From positions 371,027 through 435,026 of the forward strand of contig JANSYP010000003.1 in the NCBI GenBank assembly GCA_024742405.1: a stretch of DNA of 64,000 nt. Direction: 5' to 3'. Numbering within the stretch: position 1 is the stretch's first letter; each line of letters begins with the position of its first letter. The notes under the pieces were generated by a model. That model ran no database searches. It had not been told where the DNA came from and saw nothing but the letters and a program-made list of their open reading frames with translations. A program made the position numbers and the translations under genes. Positions 34,016-42,558 of the stretch are shown here, piece after piece. This DNA comes from Paracoccaceae bacterium (GTDB taxonomy: Bacteria; Pseudomonadota; Alphaproteobacteria; Rhodobacterales; Rhodobacteraceae).

Positions 34016-36502
34016 TCACGGTTGCAGGTTTGCCTCGGCGCATGGGGACAACCCACCAGAGAGAAACCCTGCGATCATGCGGAGCGTCTCGCGGCAATGC
34101 TCATCCGTCTGCGTAAGGATATGATTTCTTGAAGACACTTCATGGAAGCTCGAATTCGGCATCGCCTCGGCAACACGCCTACCGTGGGCGATTGGGATAG
34201 CGACATCCTCCGAAGCGTGAAGCACAAGTGCAGGCATGTCGTACGTTCGGAGCTTCTCTCGAAAATCATAACCCGATATCGCTTCAAGAAGCTTGATCGA
34301 CACCCGTGCAGAGATCGTTCGCCAAAGATAGTCGTCCAGCCACGCGGCATGCGCCGGAGCTGGGTCCGGAAGGACAGACTTGACTGTCAGGCGACGGAAC
34401 GTTGGCTCTTCTGCATCCCAGCCAAGCCTGGCCATGGCCATGATCGCCTCTGTGCGCTCGGTGGCCTCGCCCCAATCGGAGTGACGCCAACCTGTCGCGG
34501 AGGATCCATAGAGCGCCAAGCGGCTCACGCGGTCCGGATTGTCGTTGAGGTACTCGAAGGCGACCGGGCAGCCATGGGCCATGGACATCAGCGCGAAGCA
34601 GTCCAGACCAGCCGCATCCACTACCGCTGTCAGGTCGGCTGCTAAACCGCCAAGATTCAGGTCTTCGATATCGCGCTGAGACTGTCCTACGCCCCGGTGG
34701 TCGAACTGGATGAGGGTGAAGCGTTCGGCGAGCGCACTGACAATCTCATTGCAGAACGGGTTCTCATGATCGAGCGAGAGATTGCCGAGCCAGCGCACCG
34801 ACGCGACAAGCGGCGGGCCCGACCCGATGCGCGACCAGGCGATGCGCACACCGTCCCCCGTTGTCGCATACTCTATGGGATATGGCGCCGGCGATCCTTC
34901 ACCCGCTGAACGTTGCGGAATGTGCGCGGGCGTCGTCGCGCTCCCGGCTAAACCAGCACGTTTCAGCGCCTGTGCGTAGGCCAAGCCCAGGCCCGACCGG
35001 AAGGGTTGTCGCGCGATGGCCTCCTCGACATCGTGCTGCGGCAGCAGCGTCATCAGTGTTTCGGCGGCGCGGCGGGCCTCGACAGGCCGGTCGAGGCGAG
35101 CCAGCGACGCGCATTTCATGCGGTGGCCGGAGGGATGCTCAGGGCTGAGCGCGATCAACTCCCGCGCGGAGGCCAGAGCACCAGCGAAATCGTCGAGACC
35201 GAACTGGGCGATGCCGCGCCCGGTAAGCCAGAGCCCCCGGCGCCGGTCGTTCGGACTGAGAGCCATGGCACGGTCGAACGCCTCGAGAGCCTCGCCGTAG
35301 TTGCCGGAATAGGCCAGAACCCAAGAATGGCAGCCATGGACCATGGCTGAGGCCGGGTCGATTTCTATCGCCCGGCGCGAGTCGTCGAGAGCGGCCTCGA
35401 ACTGCCTCATGGTGAGCTTGCAGATTGCCAGGATCGACCAGGCCCAGCTGTCATCCGATGCAAGCTTGAGTGCACGCTCGGCGTCCCGTGCCGCTGCGCC
35501 CAGGGACAGTTCCGCACTCTCCGACCAGTCGTACTTGTAGTCCCACAAATGGGTCATTGCCAAACCGGCATGAAGTCGGCCTGACCCTGGCTCGAGCAAA
35601 AGCGCTCGCTCGAAGTGTCCGCGGGCGGCTGCGTTGCCGGCCTTGCCGGGTGTCGCAATCAGGTGCTGTCCCAGGACAAACTCGTGCCACGCGGAACGCA
35701 GCTTGGGGTCTATCGCCTCCGCTTTGACGCGTTCGGCCTCGATCAACTCGGGTTGCGCCGTGGCCGTCACAATCGTCGAGATCTCGTCGAACAGATTGAA
35801 GAGCCCAGTGTACGTCAACTCGTGCCGCGAAACATGAATATGCAGGGCCGGTTTTGTGTCGGTGAGCTGCAAGTGCAGGCGAATGTCGTCACCGTCGCGG
35901 AAGACGCCGCCTTCAACGATGTAGCTTGCACCGATCCTCCCGTAGGGATGACGCACCTCGGCTGGCAAATCCAGGAATGTCCTGGCGCGGTTGCGGGCGA
36001 TCAGGGGAAACCAGCGCGAGCGTGCGAGCGCCGCCATCACTTCCTCCGTGATGCCCTCACTCAGGCCTTTTGGGTCCGGGGTGTCGCCGACGATCTCGAA
36101 TGGAAGGACCATGACCGCCGGCGCGCCTTCGACCCTGGGTTTCGATGCGAGCGAGGCATCGCGCATGGAGTCACTGACGATCTGCGGTCCACCGATTTCG
36201 CGGACCTCGGCGCGAAATAGAAAGCCACGGCCATGCCGCGTGGCAATGATCTGCTGCTTTTCGCCCGAGTCCCCGACCAGACGTCTTGCATTTCGGACGA
36301 GCGTCGAAAGCGCCGCGTCGGACACAACGCGACCGGGCCAAAAGGTCTCGTGAAGCGCGTCCTTTGAAACGAGTTCCCCGCGATTGCGGATCATGTGGAT
36401 GAGGAATTCCAACGCCTGCGGCTCCGCCTCCACCGGACCATCTGGGCCAGAGAGCTGGAAGCGATCTGTATCTATCACAAAGTCGTCGAATTCATAGATC
36501 AT
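34016..36502 (-). CDS. Winged-helix / TPR / alpha-beta-hydrolase fusion regulator with a dead nucleophile
   Basis: ATG 36502 gives 828 residues. Residues ~1-100 are an OmpR/CadC-type winged helix (YEFDDFVIDTDRFQLSG, LVSKDALHETFWPGRVVSDA, LSTLVRNARRLVGDS). ~135-290 resembles the domain found in adenylate-cyclase-like regulators (VLPFEIVGDTPD, GLSEGITEEVMAAL). ~290-520 holds TPR-like helices. ~550-828 is an alpha/beta hydrolase (FDHRGVGQSQRDIEDL, LVLHASEDVAIPIAHG, NHILTQTDE). The nucleophile elbow, normally G-x-S-x-G, reads S-M-A-H-G with Ala642 at the serine position. It probably senses a small molecule with the hydrolase fold. It is divergent from the operon starting at 36671. Confidence 0.85.
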   Translation of the reverse strand: MIYEFDDFVIDTDRFQLSGPDGPVEAEPQALEFLIHMIRNRGELVSKDALHETFWPGRVVSDAALSTLVRNARRLVGDSGEKQQIIATRHGRGFLFRAEVREIGGPQIVSDSMRDASLASKPRVEGAPAVMVLPFEIVGDTPDPKGLSEGITEEVMAALARSRWFPLIARNRARTFLDLPAEVRHPYGRIGASYIVEGGVFRDGDDIRLHLQLTDTKPALHIHVSRHELTYTGLFNLFDEISTIVTATAQPELIEAERVKAEAIDPKLRSAWHEFVLGQHLIATPGKAGNAAARGHFERALLLEPGSGRLHAGLAMTHLWDYKYDWSESAELSLGAAARDAERALKLASDDSWAWSILAICKLTMRQFEAALDDSRRAIEIDPASAMVHGCHSWVLAYSGNYGEALEAFDRAMALSPNDRRRGLWLTGRGIAQFGLDDFAGALASARELIALSPEHPSGHRMKCASLARLDRPVEARRAAETLMTLLPQHDVEEAIARQPFRSGLGLAYAQALKRAGLAGSATTPAHIPQRSAGEGSPAPYPIEYATTGDGVRIAWSRIGSGPPLVASVRWLGNLSLDHENPFCNEIVSALAERFTLIQFDHRGVGQSQRDIEDLNLGGLAADLTAVVDAAGLDCFALMSMAHGCPVAFEYLNDNPDRVSRLALYGSSATGWRHSDWGEATERTEAIMAMARLGWDAEEPTFRRLTVKSVLPDPAPAHAAWLDDYLWRTISARVSIKLLEAISGYDFREKLRTYDMPALVLHASEDVAIPIAHGRRVAEAMPNSSFHEVSSRNHILTQTDEHCRETLRMIAGFLSGGLSPCAEANLQP

Positions 36503-36670
36503 CGCATGTCGTGGGACCTGCAGCGTCAAAAAAACCTGTTCAATCGCAAAATACCAGAAACGGCGAGGCATTCCTCAGGAATCCCTCAGGACCCCGCCAA
36601 GCTTCTCAGAACGGCTCCGTTTAGACGCATCTCGCGGCGTGCCGCAAGCTTGTCAAAAAGGAGTTCAGTA

Positions 36671-36979
36671 ATGAGAGCCATCGTTATCGCCTTTGCAGCC
36701 GCTGCAATTCTCTTGGGGCACGCAGAAGCCGCGGAGCATCGCGTGACCATCGAGGACGACGCTTTCTCGCCATCAGCGCTTTCGGTCGCCCGCGGTGACG
36801 AGGTCGTCTTCGTCAACGCAGGCGAATGCGCCCACGCCGTCACCGCAACGGACGGCAGTTTCGCCACTGGCCGTATCGCCCCCGGGACAACCGCCCGCAT
36901 TCTGGTGCCTGCCGTTGGGACCTTGGACTTCGTCTCCGACCGCTATCCGTCGATGCGCGGCCGCATCGAGACGGACTGA
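36671..36979 (+). CDS. Secreted cupredoxin-like protein lacking Cys/His copper ligands
   Basis: 102 residues; signal peptide to about residue 21 (AILLGHAEAAEH). It has the plastocyanin/amicyanin-like layout VTIEDDAFSPSALSVARGDEV then AHAVTATDGSF and GRIAPGTTARI. The first copper-ligand His is present (H55), and the late Met (M95). In the usual Y-x-C-x-x-H-P-x-M loop, this protein reads FVSDRYPSMRG, with Ser89 and Tyr92 in place of Cys and His. A type 1 copper site is therefore unlikely. The ribosome binding site AAGGAG lies upstream at 36659-36664. It heads a rightward gene set divergent from the large regulator. Confidence 0.8.
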   Translation: MRAIVIAFAAAAILLGHAEAAEHRVTIEDDAFSPSALSVARGDEVVFVNAGECAHAVTATDGSFATGRIAPGTTARILVPAVGTLDFVSDRYPSMRGRIETD

Positions 36980-37147
36980 CCGGAGACATCAGATGCAGGT
37001 CCTCATGATCCTTTGGCGGTCATGTTTCCTGTTGCCCGGAGCACATGCGCCGAGCGGGACACGCCATCACGGACGCACCAACACCCGCGAATTCCGCGCG
37101 AACATCCTGGCCAACCCGGCCGCCAAATCAAATCCGAAGGAAACGAA

Positions 37148-37546
37148 ATGCTGAAACAGATCCTCACGTCAACTGTTCTGCTGTCTCTCGCCAGTGGCAC
37201 GGTCTTGGCGGACGACCAGCGCAACGTCCCCGTCAAGGTTCACAATGTCATGGGCTATACCATCCTGGTGGAGTCGCTCACGTCCGACACAGCGGCGTCT
37301 GCGAAACTGGCCTCCTCGTGGACGACGCAATCCGAACCGGCGCGGGCGATCCCCGCTACGAGGCGGGGGCCATGTTTCGATGTTGTCCGCGAAAGCTTCG
37401 AGCGAGCAGGTTTGATAACCGAACCAACTGCGACTGATTTGAACGTGCCGGCCGGACCGACGGCATCGGAATACAATGCCCTCATTCTCGATAGCTTCGA
37501 ACGAGCAGGCGTGGCGCCGGAAGGTTTGCCAGACGCGTGCGACTAG
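37148..37546 (+). pseudogene. Truncated, shifted copy of the LivJ-like binding protein's 5' end
   Basis: From ATG 37148 the first ~55 codons parallel the next gene: MLKQILTSTVLLSLASGTVL versus MLKQILTSTALLSLASGTVL, then MGYTILVESLTSDTAASAKLA versus the partner's MGFTGPVESLTPDMAASAGLA. After that, homology stops and the protein becomes unrelated (SSWTTQSEPARAIPATRRG, then two ESFERAG/DSFERAG repeats) to the stop at 37546. It keeps a signal peptide and an open frame of 132 codons, so a small secreted product is possible. I read it as a partial duplication fused to other sequence. Confidence 0.65.
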
Positions 37547-37647
37547 CAATGGCGCGCACACACGCCGGCCAGGAACCTCTCGCATCACCCCATTCGAAAC
37601 TTCCGAATGGCCATCCGTGTCCCCAACGAAAACGGAAAGCAAATGAC

Positions 37648-38847
37648 ATGCTGAAACAAATCCTTACGTCAACTGCCCTGCTCTCTCTCGCAAGCGGTAC
37701 GGTTCTGGCAGACGGCCAAGGCAGCGAACCCGTCAGACTTGGAATTCTGATGGGCTTCACCGGCCCGGTGGAATCGCTCACGCCCGACATGGCGGCTTCC
37801 GCGGGTCTGGCCATTGAAGAAATCAACGCCTCGGGCCTGTTCCTGGGCGGTCGGCAGATCGAAACTCTTCATGGCGACAGCACCTGTGTCGACGCGGGGG
37901 CGGCCACTGCGGCGGCTGAACGCCTTGTCGGAGACGGAGTCACAGCGATCGTTGGCGCGGCGTGCTCGGGCGCGACCAGTGCGGTCGTGTCCAATGTCGC
38001 CGTGCCGAACGGCATGCTGATCCTGTCGCCGTCTGCGACAAGCCCCGGCCTGAGCGACATCGATGATCGCGGTCTCTTCTTCCGCACAGCACCGTCCGAT
38101 GCGCGTCAGGGAGACGTGCTTGCCGAACTCACCATGGCCCGCGGGATCGACGAAGTCGCGGTGACCTATACCAAGAACGACTACGGTCAGGGCCTCGCCG
38201 ACGCATTCGAGCGCGCGTTCGAAGCCCTCGGTGGTACCGTGGCCGTGTCGGTCGCCCATGAAGACGGCAAGGCCGACTACGCGGCAGAGGTCTCCACGCT
38301 TTCCGCGTCCGGCGCGTCCGAATTGCTGGTCATCGGATATGTCGACCAAGGCGGGCGTCAGATCATCCAGACATCGCTCGATCTTGGGGCCTTCGATCGA
38401 TTCATCCTGCCGGATGGGATGATCGGGGACACGCTTCTGGCTGATCTGGGCGCGGACCTCGAAGGTTCGTTCGGCTCGGTCCCGGGTTCGGACAGCGATA
38501 CATCGGCGGCTTTCGACGCGCTGGCTGCGGATCAGGGGATCACCGGTATCGGGCCGTTTCGTGGTGAAAGCTATGACGCCGCGGCTTTGGTCGCGCTGGC
38601 CATTCAGTCGGCAGGTTCGACCGACGGCGCAGCCATTGCCGAGCACATGTCGCGCGTTGCGAACGCACCAGGCACGCCCATCGGCGTCGGCGACCTCGCC
38701 AACGGCCTACGCGTCCTCTCCGAAGGCGGTGACATCGACTATGTCGGCGTCTCGAATGTCGAGTTTGACGCGGGCGGCAACGCCGCCGGCACCTACCGTG
38801 AAATCGAAATCAGGGGAGCGGCGTTCGAAACCCAGCGTGTCTGGTAG
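37648..38847 (+). CDS. LivJ-like ABC substrate-binding protein (type 1 periplasmic fold)
   Basis: ATG 37648; 399 residues with a Sec signal (residues 1-24). Features of the branched-chain amino-acid/amide binding family are visible: VRLGILMGFTGPVESL, AGLAIEEINASGLFLGG, TAAAERLVGDGVTAIVGAACSGAT, TSPGLSDIDDRGLFFRTAPSDARQG, VTYTKNDYGQGLADAF and GESYDAAALVALAI. No permease or ATPase genes of a Liv system adjoin, so it is an orphan binding protein, perhaps serving as sensor or feeding a distant transporter. Neighbours are a GNAT enzyme and a peptidase. Confidence 0.9.
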   Translation: MLKQILTSTALLSLASGTVLADGQGSEPVRLGILMGFTGPVESLTPDMAASAGLAIEEINASGLFLGGRQIETLHGDSTCVDAGAATAAAERLVGDGVTAIVGAACSGATSAVVSNVAVPNGMLILSPSATSPGLSDIDDRGLFFRTAPSDARQGDVLAELTMARGIDEVAVTYTKNDYGQGLADAFERAFEALGGTVAVSVAHEDGKADYAAEVSTLSASGASELLVIGYVDQGGRQIIQTSLDLGAFDRFILPDGMIGDTLLADLGADLEGSFGSVPGSDSDTSAAFDALAADQGITGIGPFRGESYDAAALVALAIQSAGSTDGAAIAEHMSRVANAPGTPIGVGDLANGLRVLSEGGDIDYVGVSNVEFDAGGNAAGTYREIEIRGAAFETQRVW

Positions 38848-38905
38848 CCGCCACACCCCACGCCTCGCCGGACGACCCGGCGAGGCGGATACCGGAAGCA
38901 GAACA

Positions 38906-39466
38906 ATGACATACCAAAAGGCAATTCTAGACCTCCCCGTGATAAGCCTGCGGCGCGCCACGATGGCGGACCGGCCGGCACTGGAGGAGATGAAGGAGCG
39001 GTCGATGTCGGCCCTTCTCGATCCGCTTTTGACGCCGGATCAGAGCCGAGAGATGAGGCAACTCACGCCCTTTGATCCCGCGTTGGTCGAAGATGGCACC
39101 TACTACGTTGCCGATGTGAATGGATGGATTGCTGCAAGCGGCGGCTGGTCGCGGCGCGCTGCGCTGTTCAGCGCGGAGCAGCCTGGACCGGCCGAGCCGC
39201 AATTTCTCGACCCTCAGTGCGATGCTGCCGGCATCCGAGCCATGTACACGCATCCCGATTTCGCTCGGAAAGGTTTGGGATCTCTGGTGTTGGCAACAGC
39301 CCTTGCCGCGGCGCGCCTTGCGGGCTTCCGGCGGGCCCAGCTGCTCGCCACTGTTGCGGGTGAACGGCTCTACCGGACCGCCGGGTGGAAGACTGAGGAG
39401 CGTGTCATGGTTGGCACCGACGGAAAGGCGATCGTACCGGGCTATCGCATGTCGCGAGACATCTGA
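38906..39466 (+). CDS. GNAT-family N-acetyltransferase
   Basis: 186 residues from ATG 38906. Acetyl-CoA binding motif A is MYTHPDFARKGLGSLVLATAL (R/Q-x-x-G-x-G/A written as RKGLGS), preceded by the beta-4 strand. A further motif B-like AERLYRTAGWKTEERV follows. N-terminal ISLRRATMADRPALEEM is typical of the family start. The acceptor is unknown. The stop codon overlaps the next gene's ATG (TGATG), so it is co-translated with the DUF5946 protein. Confidence 0.88.
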   Translation: MTYQKAILDLPVISLRRATMADRPALEEMKERSMSALLDPLLTPDQSREMRQLTPFDPALVEDGTYYVADVNGWIAASGGWSRRAALFSAEQPGPAEPQFLDPQCDAAGIRAMYTHPDFARKGLGSLVLATALAAARLAGFRRAQLLATVAGERLYRTAGWKTEERVMVGTDGKAIVPGYRMSRDI

Positions 39467-40068
39467 TGAGGATGATCCAAACGCCACGCCGTTCGTCTCC
39501 AGGTCGAGCCATTTCGCTTCAGGATGCGCTGCCGCCCTTGAGCGGGCCCGCGGTTGGTCCGTCGCAGGATATCAGCGGGACCGATCTCGTGGCCACCGCG
39601 CGATGTCCCGGATGTGAGGGTCGGTTTCCTTCCCTGGACAGACCGACCCATACCCACCTGACCGTTTCCGCCGGATGCTGGGCACATTTCGAGCATGCTC
39701 TGGCCCTTCACTTTTCTGACCAACGCTACTGGCCGGCACACCAGCTTCTCACCAATGCCTATTCGCTGCAGCACAGCCGCGGCGGCGACCGCCGCGCCCT
39801 CCGGTCAGTCCATGTGCATCTGAGCGCCCTCTATGCCCAGATCTGTTTGCGTCAGCCGGAGGCGCGCGTGATCGCAATGCGCCGCGCGCTCTCGGAGTTC
39901 GATTTCCACGAGTCCCCCCCTACTTGGCCAGCGCCCAGTGCTTCTGTCGCGGATGTCGATCTCTCGGAGCCCAAGCAACATCTCGCGACCGTCGAGCGCT
40001 TCGCGTACGCGGTTCTGTCTGATTGGTCGGATCATCATGCGCTTGCCCAAATGCTCTGCGAGATCTGA
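39466..40068 (+). CDS. DUF5946-family protein
   Basis: 200 residues. CPGCEGRFPSLDRPTHTHL is a CxxC zinc-like knuckle at ~47-50, and SAGCWAHFEHALALHFSD followed by HQLLTNAYSLQHSRGGDRRA matches the DUF5946 pattern of conserved Trp, His and Tyr residues. No catalytic role is known to me. Starting in the GNAT stop codon implies translational coupling and perhaps a shared pathway. The N-terminal ~40 residues are poorly conserved, so a later start is possible. Confidence 0.8.
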   Translation: MRMIQTPRRSSPGRAISLQDALPPLSGPAVGPSQDISGTDLVATARCPGCEGRFPSLDRPTHTHLTVSAGCWAHFEHALALHFSDQRYWPAHQLLTNAYSLQHSRGGDRRALRSVHVHLSALYAQICLRQPEARVIAMRRALSEFDFHESPPTWPAPSASVADVDLSEPKQHLATVERFAYAVLSDWSDHHALAQMLCEI

Positions 40069-40099
40069 GCGGGACCGCCTGGGAAGGAAACCTGGACCG

Positions 40100-41161
40100 A
40101 TGGCTTGGCCCAAATCACTCAAACGGCCTGCCATGCTGCGTCCCGGTGACCGTGTTGCAATCGTCACGCCTTCCTGGGGCGGGCCGGCATGTTTTCCGGA
40201 CCGCTTCACCGCCGGCACGCGTTTTCTCGAAAGGGAGTTCGGGGTGACCACCGTCCCGATGCCCCATGCTTGCAAGCCGGCGGACTGGCTAGACCGGAAC
40301 CCAGGTGCGCGGGCCGAGGATGTGATGCGCGCCTTTGCCGATCCATCCATCTCGGCCGTGATCACCAGCATCGGCGGCGATGATACCATCCGATTGCTGC
40401 CTCATCTCGATCTCAGCGTCATCGCAAACAACCCGAAGATCTTTTTGGGCTACTCCGACGCGACCGTTCTGCATCTCGCCTGCCTCAAAGCGGGTATCAC
40501 CAGCTTCTACGGACCCACGGTGATGGCGGGCTTTGCGGAGAACGGGGGCATGCACGACTTCACGATCTCGGCGGTCCGCCAAATGCTGTTTTCGTCCGAG
40601 CCACCGGGGAAACTGCCGAAAAACGCAGCAGGCTGGACCGACGAACGGCTCGAGTGGTCCGTCCCTGGAAACCAACTCAAGAGGCGGCGGCTCCAGTGGT
40701 CGTCGCCCCCAAAGGTCTGGCAGGGATCCGGCAGGGTTCGGGGATCCCTGATCGGTGGCTGTGCCGAAACCCTCGAGATGATCAAGGGCACGGCGCTCTG
40801 GCCGCCGCTCGACTATTGGACCGGCGCGCTTCTTTTCTACGAGACGTCGGAGGAGGCGCCAGCGCCATCCACGGTCGCGCGATGGCTGCGCAACTTCGGC
40901 GCCCAGGGCATCCTCAGGGAGCTTGCTGGTGTGCTGCTCGGGCGGCCGGGCGGAGGAGTTCCGCCCGAGCAACACGATGCCTATGGCGCCGTGATCGCGA
41001 GGGTCATGGCCGAGTACGGGGCGCATCGGACACCGCTGATCTCTGGACTCGATTTCGGTCATACCGATCCCATGACCGTTCTACCCTATGGGGCCACAGC
41101 AGAGATCGACTGCGAGACCGCGGTTATCTCGGTACCCATTCCGGCGGTGACAGATATGTAG
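40100..41161 (+). CDS. S66-family serine peptidase (LD-carboxypeptidase/MccF-like)
   Basis: ATG 40100, preceded by GGAAGGAAA; 353 residues. LRPGDRVAIVTPSWGG is the S66 N-terminal signature. The nucleophile elbow is LGYSDATVLHLAC, and YETSEEAP plus the late GLDFGHTDPMTVLPYGATAEI supply the conserved Glu/His regions. S66 members cleave LD-peptide bonds in peptidoglycan recycling or, as in MccF, detoxify peptidyl-nucleotide antibiotics. There is no signal peptide, so it is cytoplasmic. The adjoining acetyltransferase could suggest joint detoxification (microcin C is inactivated by both an S66 peptidase and a GNAT, as known for MccF and MccE). Confidence 0.88.
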   Translation: MAWPKSLKRPAMLRPGDRVAIVTPSWGGPACFPDRFTAGTRFLEREFGVTTVPMPHACKPADWLDRNPGARAEDVMRAFADPSISAVITSIGGDDTIRLLPHLDLSVIANNPKIFLGYSDATVLHLACLKAGITSFYGPTVMAGFAENGGMHDFTISAVRQMLFSSEPPGKLPKNAAGWTDERLEWSVPGNQLKRRRLQWSSPPKVWQGSGRVRGSLIGGCAETLEMIKGTALWPPLDYWTGALLFYETSEEAPAPSTVARWLRNFGAQGILRELAGVLLGRPGGGVPPEQHDAYGAVIARVMAEYGAHRTPLISGLDFGHTDPMTVLPYGATAEIDCETAVISVPIPAVTDM

Positions 41162-41642
41162 CGTGAACGCGAGGCCACACTCAGATGCTGTTTTCGAACG
41201 AAGCCAGTCTGCCGGGTCGTCCCCCCAGCCGCGCACGCTCTTCAAGCAGAAAGTGCACCTCCTCGTCGTCCACAGCATGCCGCCTCACGACACATCTCAG
41301 TCGCACAGAGTAAATCATGACCGGGACAACTCGCTTAAGCCTGCGGGTAAACTCGGTTGGCAGCCTCTGCATGATCGCGTCGGTGTTCGCGTTCTCTTGC
41401 GAGACTGTCCTTCTGAAACGGGCCGCCTCAGACCCCCCTTGGTTTGGTGACGGTCTTCTTCGGGGCCATCGGTCGGAGGCCTATAAAATGCGGCGTCCGG
41501 CCGGGATCTGCTCCCGTTCGATTCTGGAGAGAATCTGGTTTACTGAGCGCGGACTTCGTACCGCAATCTAGAACTCAAATCAGCCCGCGGTTCATCGCTC
41601 TTGAGCCATGCCGATGTATTTGTGCCGACAAGTCATCCGTCA
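41162..41642. other. Gap of ~480 bp without a recognised feature
   Basis: The two flanking genes converge here. Only shadow-like frames are seen and no T-tailed terminator hairpin was found by eye. Confidence 0.35.
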
Positions 41643-42512
41643 TCATTCAAAACCGCTCAAAGGCATCTCTAGGTCGAGGATGGCATTGTATTCATCCTCG
41701 GGATCAATACGGGCGGCGAGTATCTTCCCCTGCTCAATGTCGAGCGCTGCAACATCACTGGCCGAAACCCAGATGATCCGCTGGTTCGCTGTGAAGGCTC
41801 CCCCATGCGTTTCGCCAAAAACCACACGCACCATCTTTGAACCCGGCGCAAAGATCCGTAGAAACGGGTCCGCTGGCGTGCCCACAGTTAGGACCTCCGC
41901 CTTGTCTCGCCGCCAATCGGCACCCGCCTGTCGTTCTTCCGGCCCCATGAAGGCCTCGAACGCGCCGACGGCCAAGGTCGCGATCGCGGAGGATAGTAGC
42001 ACCGCGCCGATCGCCATTTGCATAGCACCCCCGTTGGTGCCGCTATATGAGGACCATGCCGTAAGGCGCATCAGCCTGAGACGCGGATGGTAAATGACCT
42101 CAACTGTATCCCCGGGCTCGGTCCGGTTCCAAAGGTCTACCGGTGCGACCTGTTTCACAGAGAACGCGCGCCGGTCATCCAGCAACTCAAAGCGCAGAAA
42201 ATACCTTTTCAGCGCGGGTTTGCGATGCCGTTCCTCGCGATCGACGTAGCCTTTCTTGATCCATTTTTTTGTGACCCGTGCACGCCCAACCTGGCCTGAC
42301 CGCTTCAGAAACACAGAGTTGAGGTAGTGAGAGTACCCCTTGAGGATTAAAAACAGGCCCACGGATAAAACGGCCGCCGCCCCGATCACAGGGAGCCAAT
42401 TGAAAAGGATGTCGGCGACGGGATCGCCGGGATGATAAAATTCTTGCAATGTCTTTCCGTCTCCGAGGTTGGGATCTTGAGCGGCGCCGTCCCCTGCAGG
42501 CCGCATGCGCAC
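41643..42512 (-). CDS. DUF3592-like membrane protein
   Basis: 289 residues with two clear transmembrane stretches, about residues 35-58 (NWLPVIGAAAVLSVGLFLIL) and 165-190 (AMQMAIGAVLLSSAIATLAV). Between them is a cytosolic or periplasmic module containing GRARVTKKWIKKGYVDREE, LRFELLDDRRAFSVKQVAPV and GDTVEVIYHPRLRLMRL, the layout of DUF3592-type proteins. The C-terminal third forms a further beta-rich domain. No function is known to me. It lies just downstream (46 bases) of the RTX gene on the same strand and might be co-expressed. Confidence 0.65.
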   Translation of the reverse strand: MRMRPAGDGAAQDPNLGDGKTLQEFYHPGDPVADILFNWLPVIGAAAVLSVGLFLILKGYSHYLNSVFLKRSGQVGRARVTKKWIKKGYVDREERHRKPALKRYFLRFELLDDRRAFSVKQVAPVDLWNRTEPGDTVEVIYHPRLRLMRLTAWSSYSGTNGGAMQMAIGAVLLSSAIATLAVGAFEAFMGPEERQAGADWRRDKAEVLTVGTPADPFLRIFAPGSKMVRVVFGETHGGAFTANQRIIWVSASDVAALDIEQGKILAARIDPEDEYNAILDLEMPLSGFE

Positions 42513-42558
42513 AGCTGGCGCCGTCGTAACGGCGCCAGGGCCAGGTCAGAACTGATAC

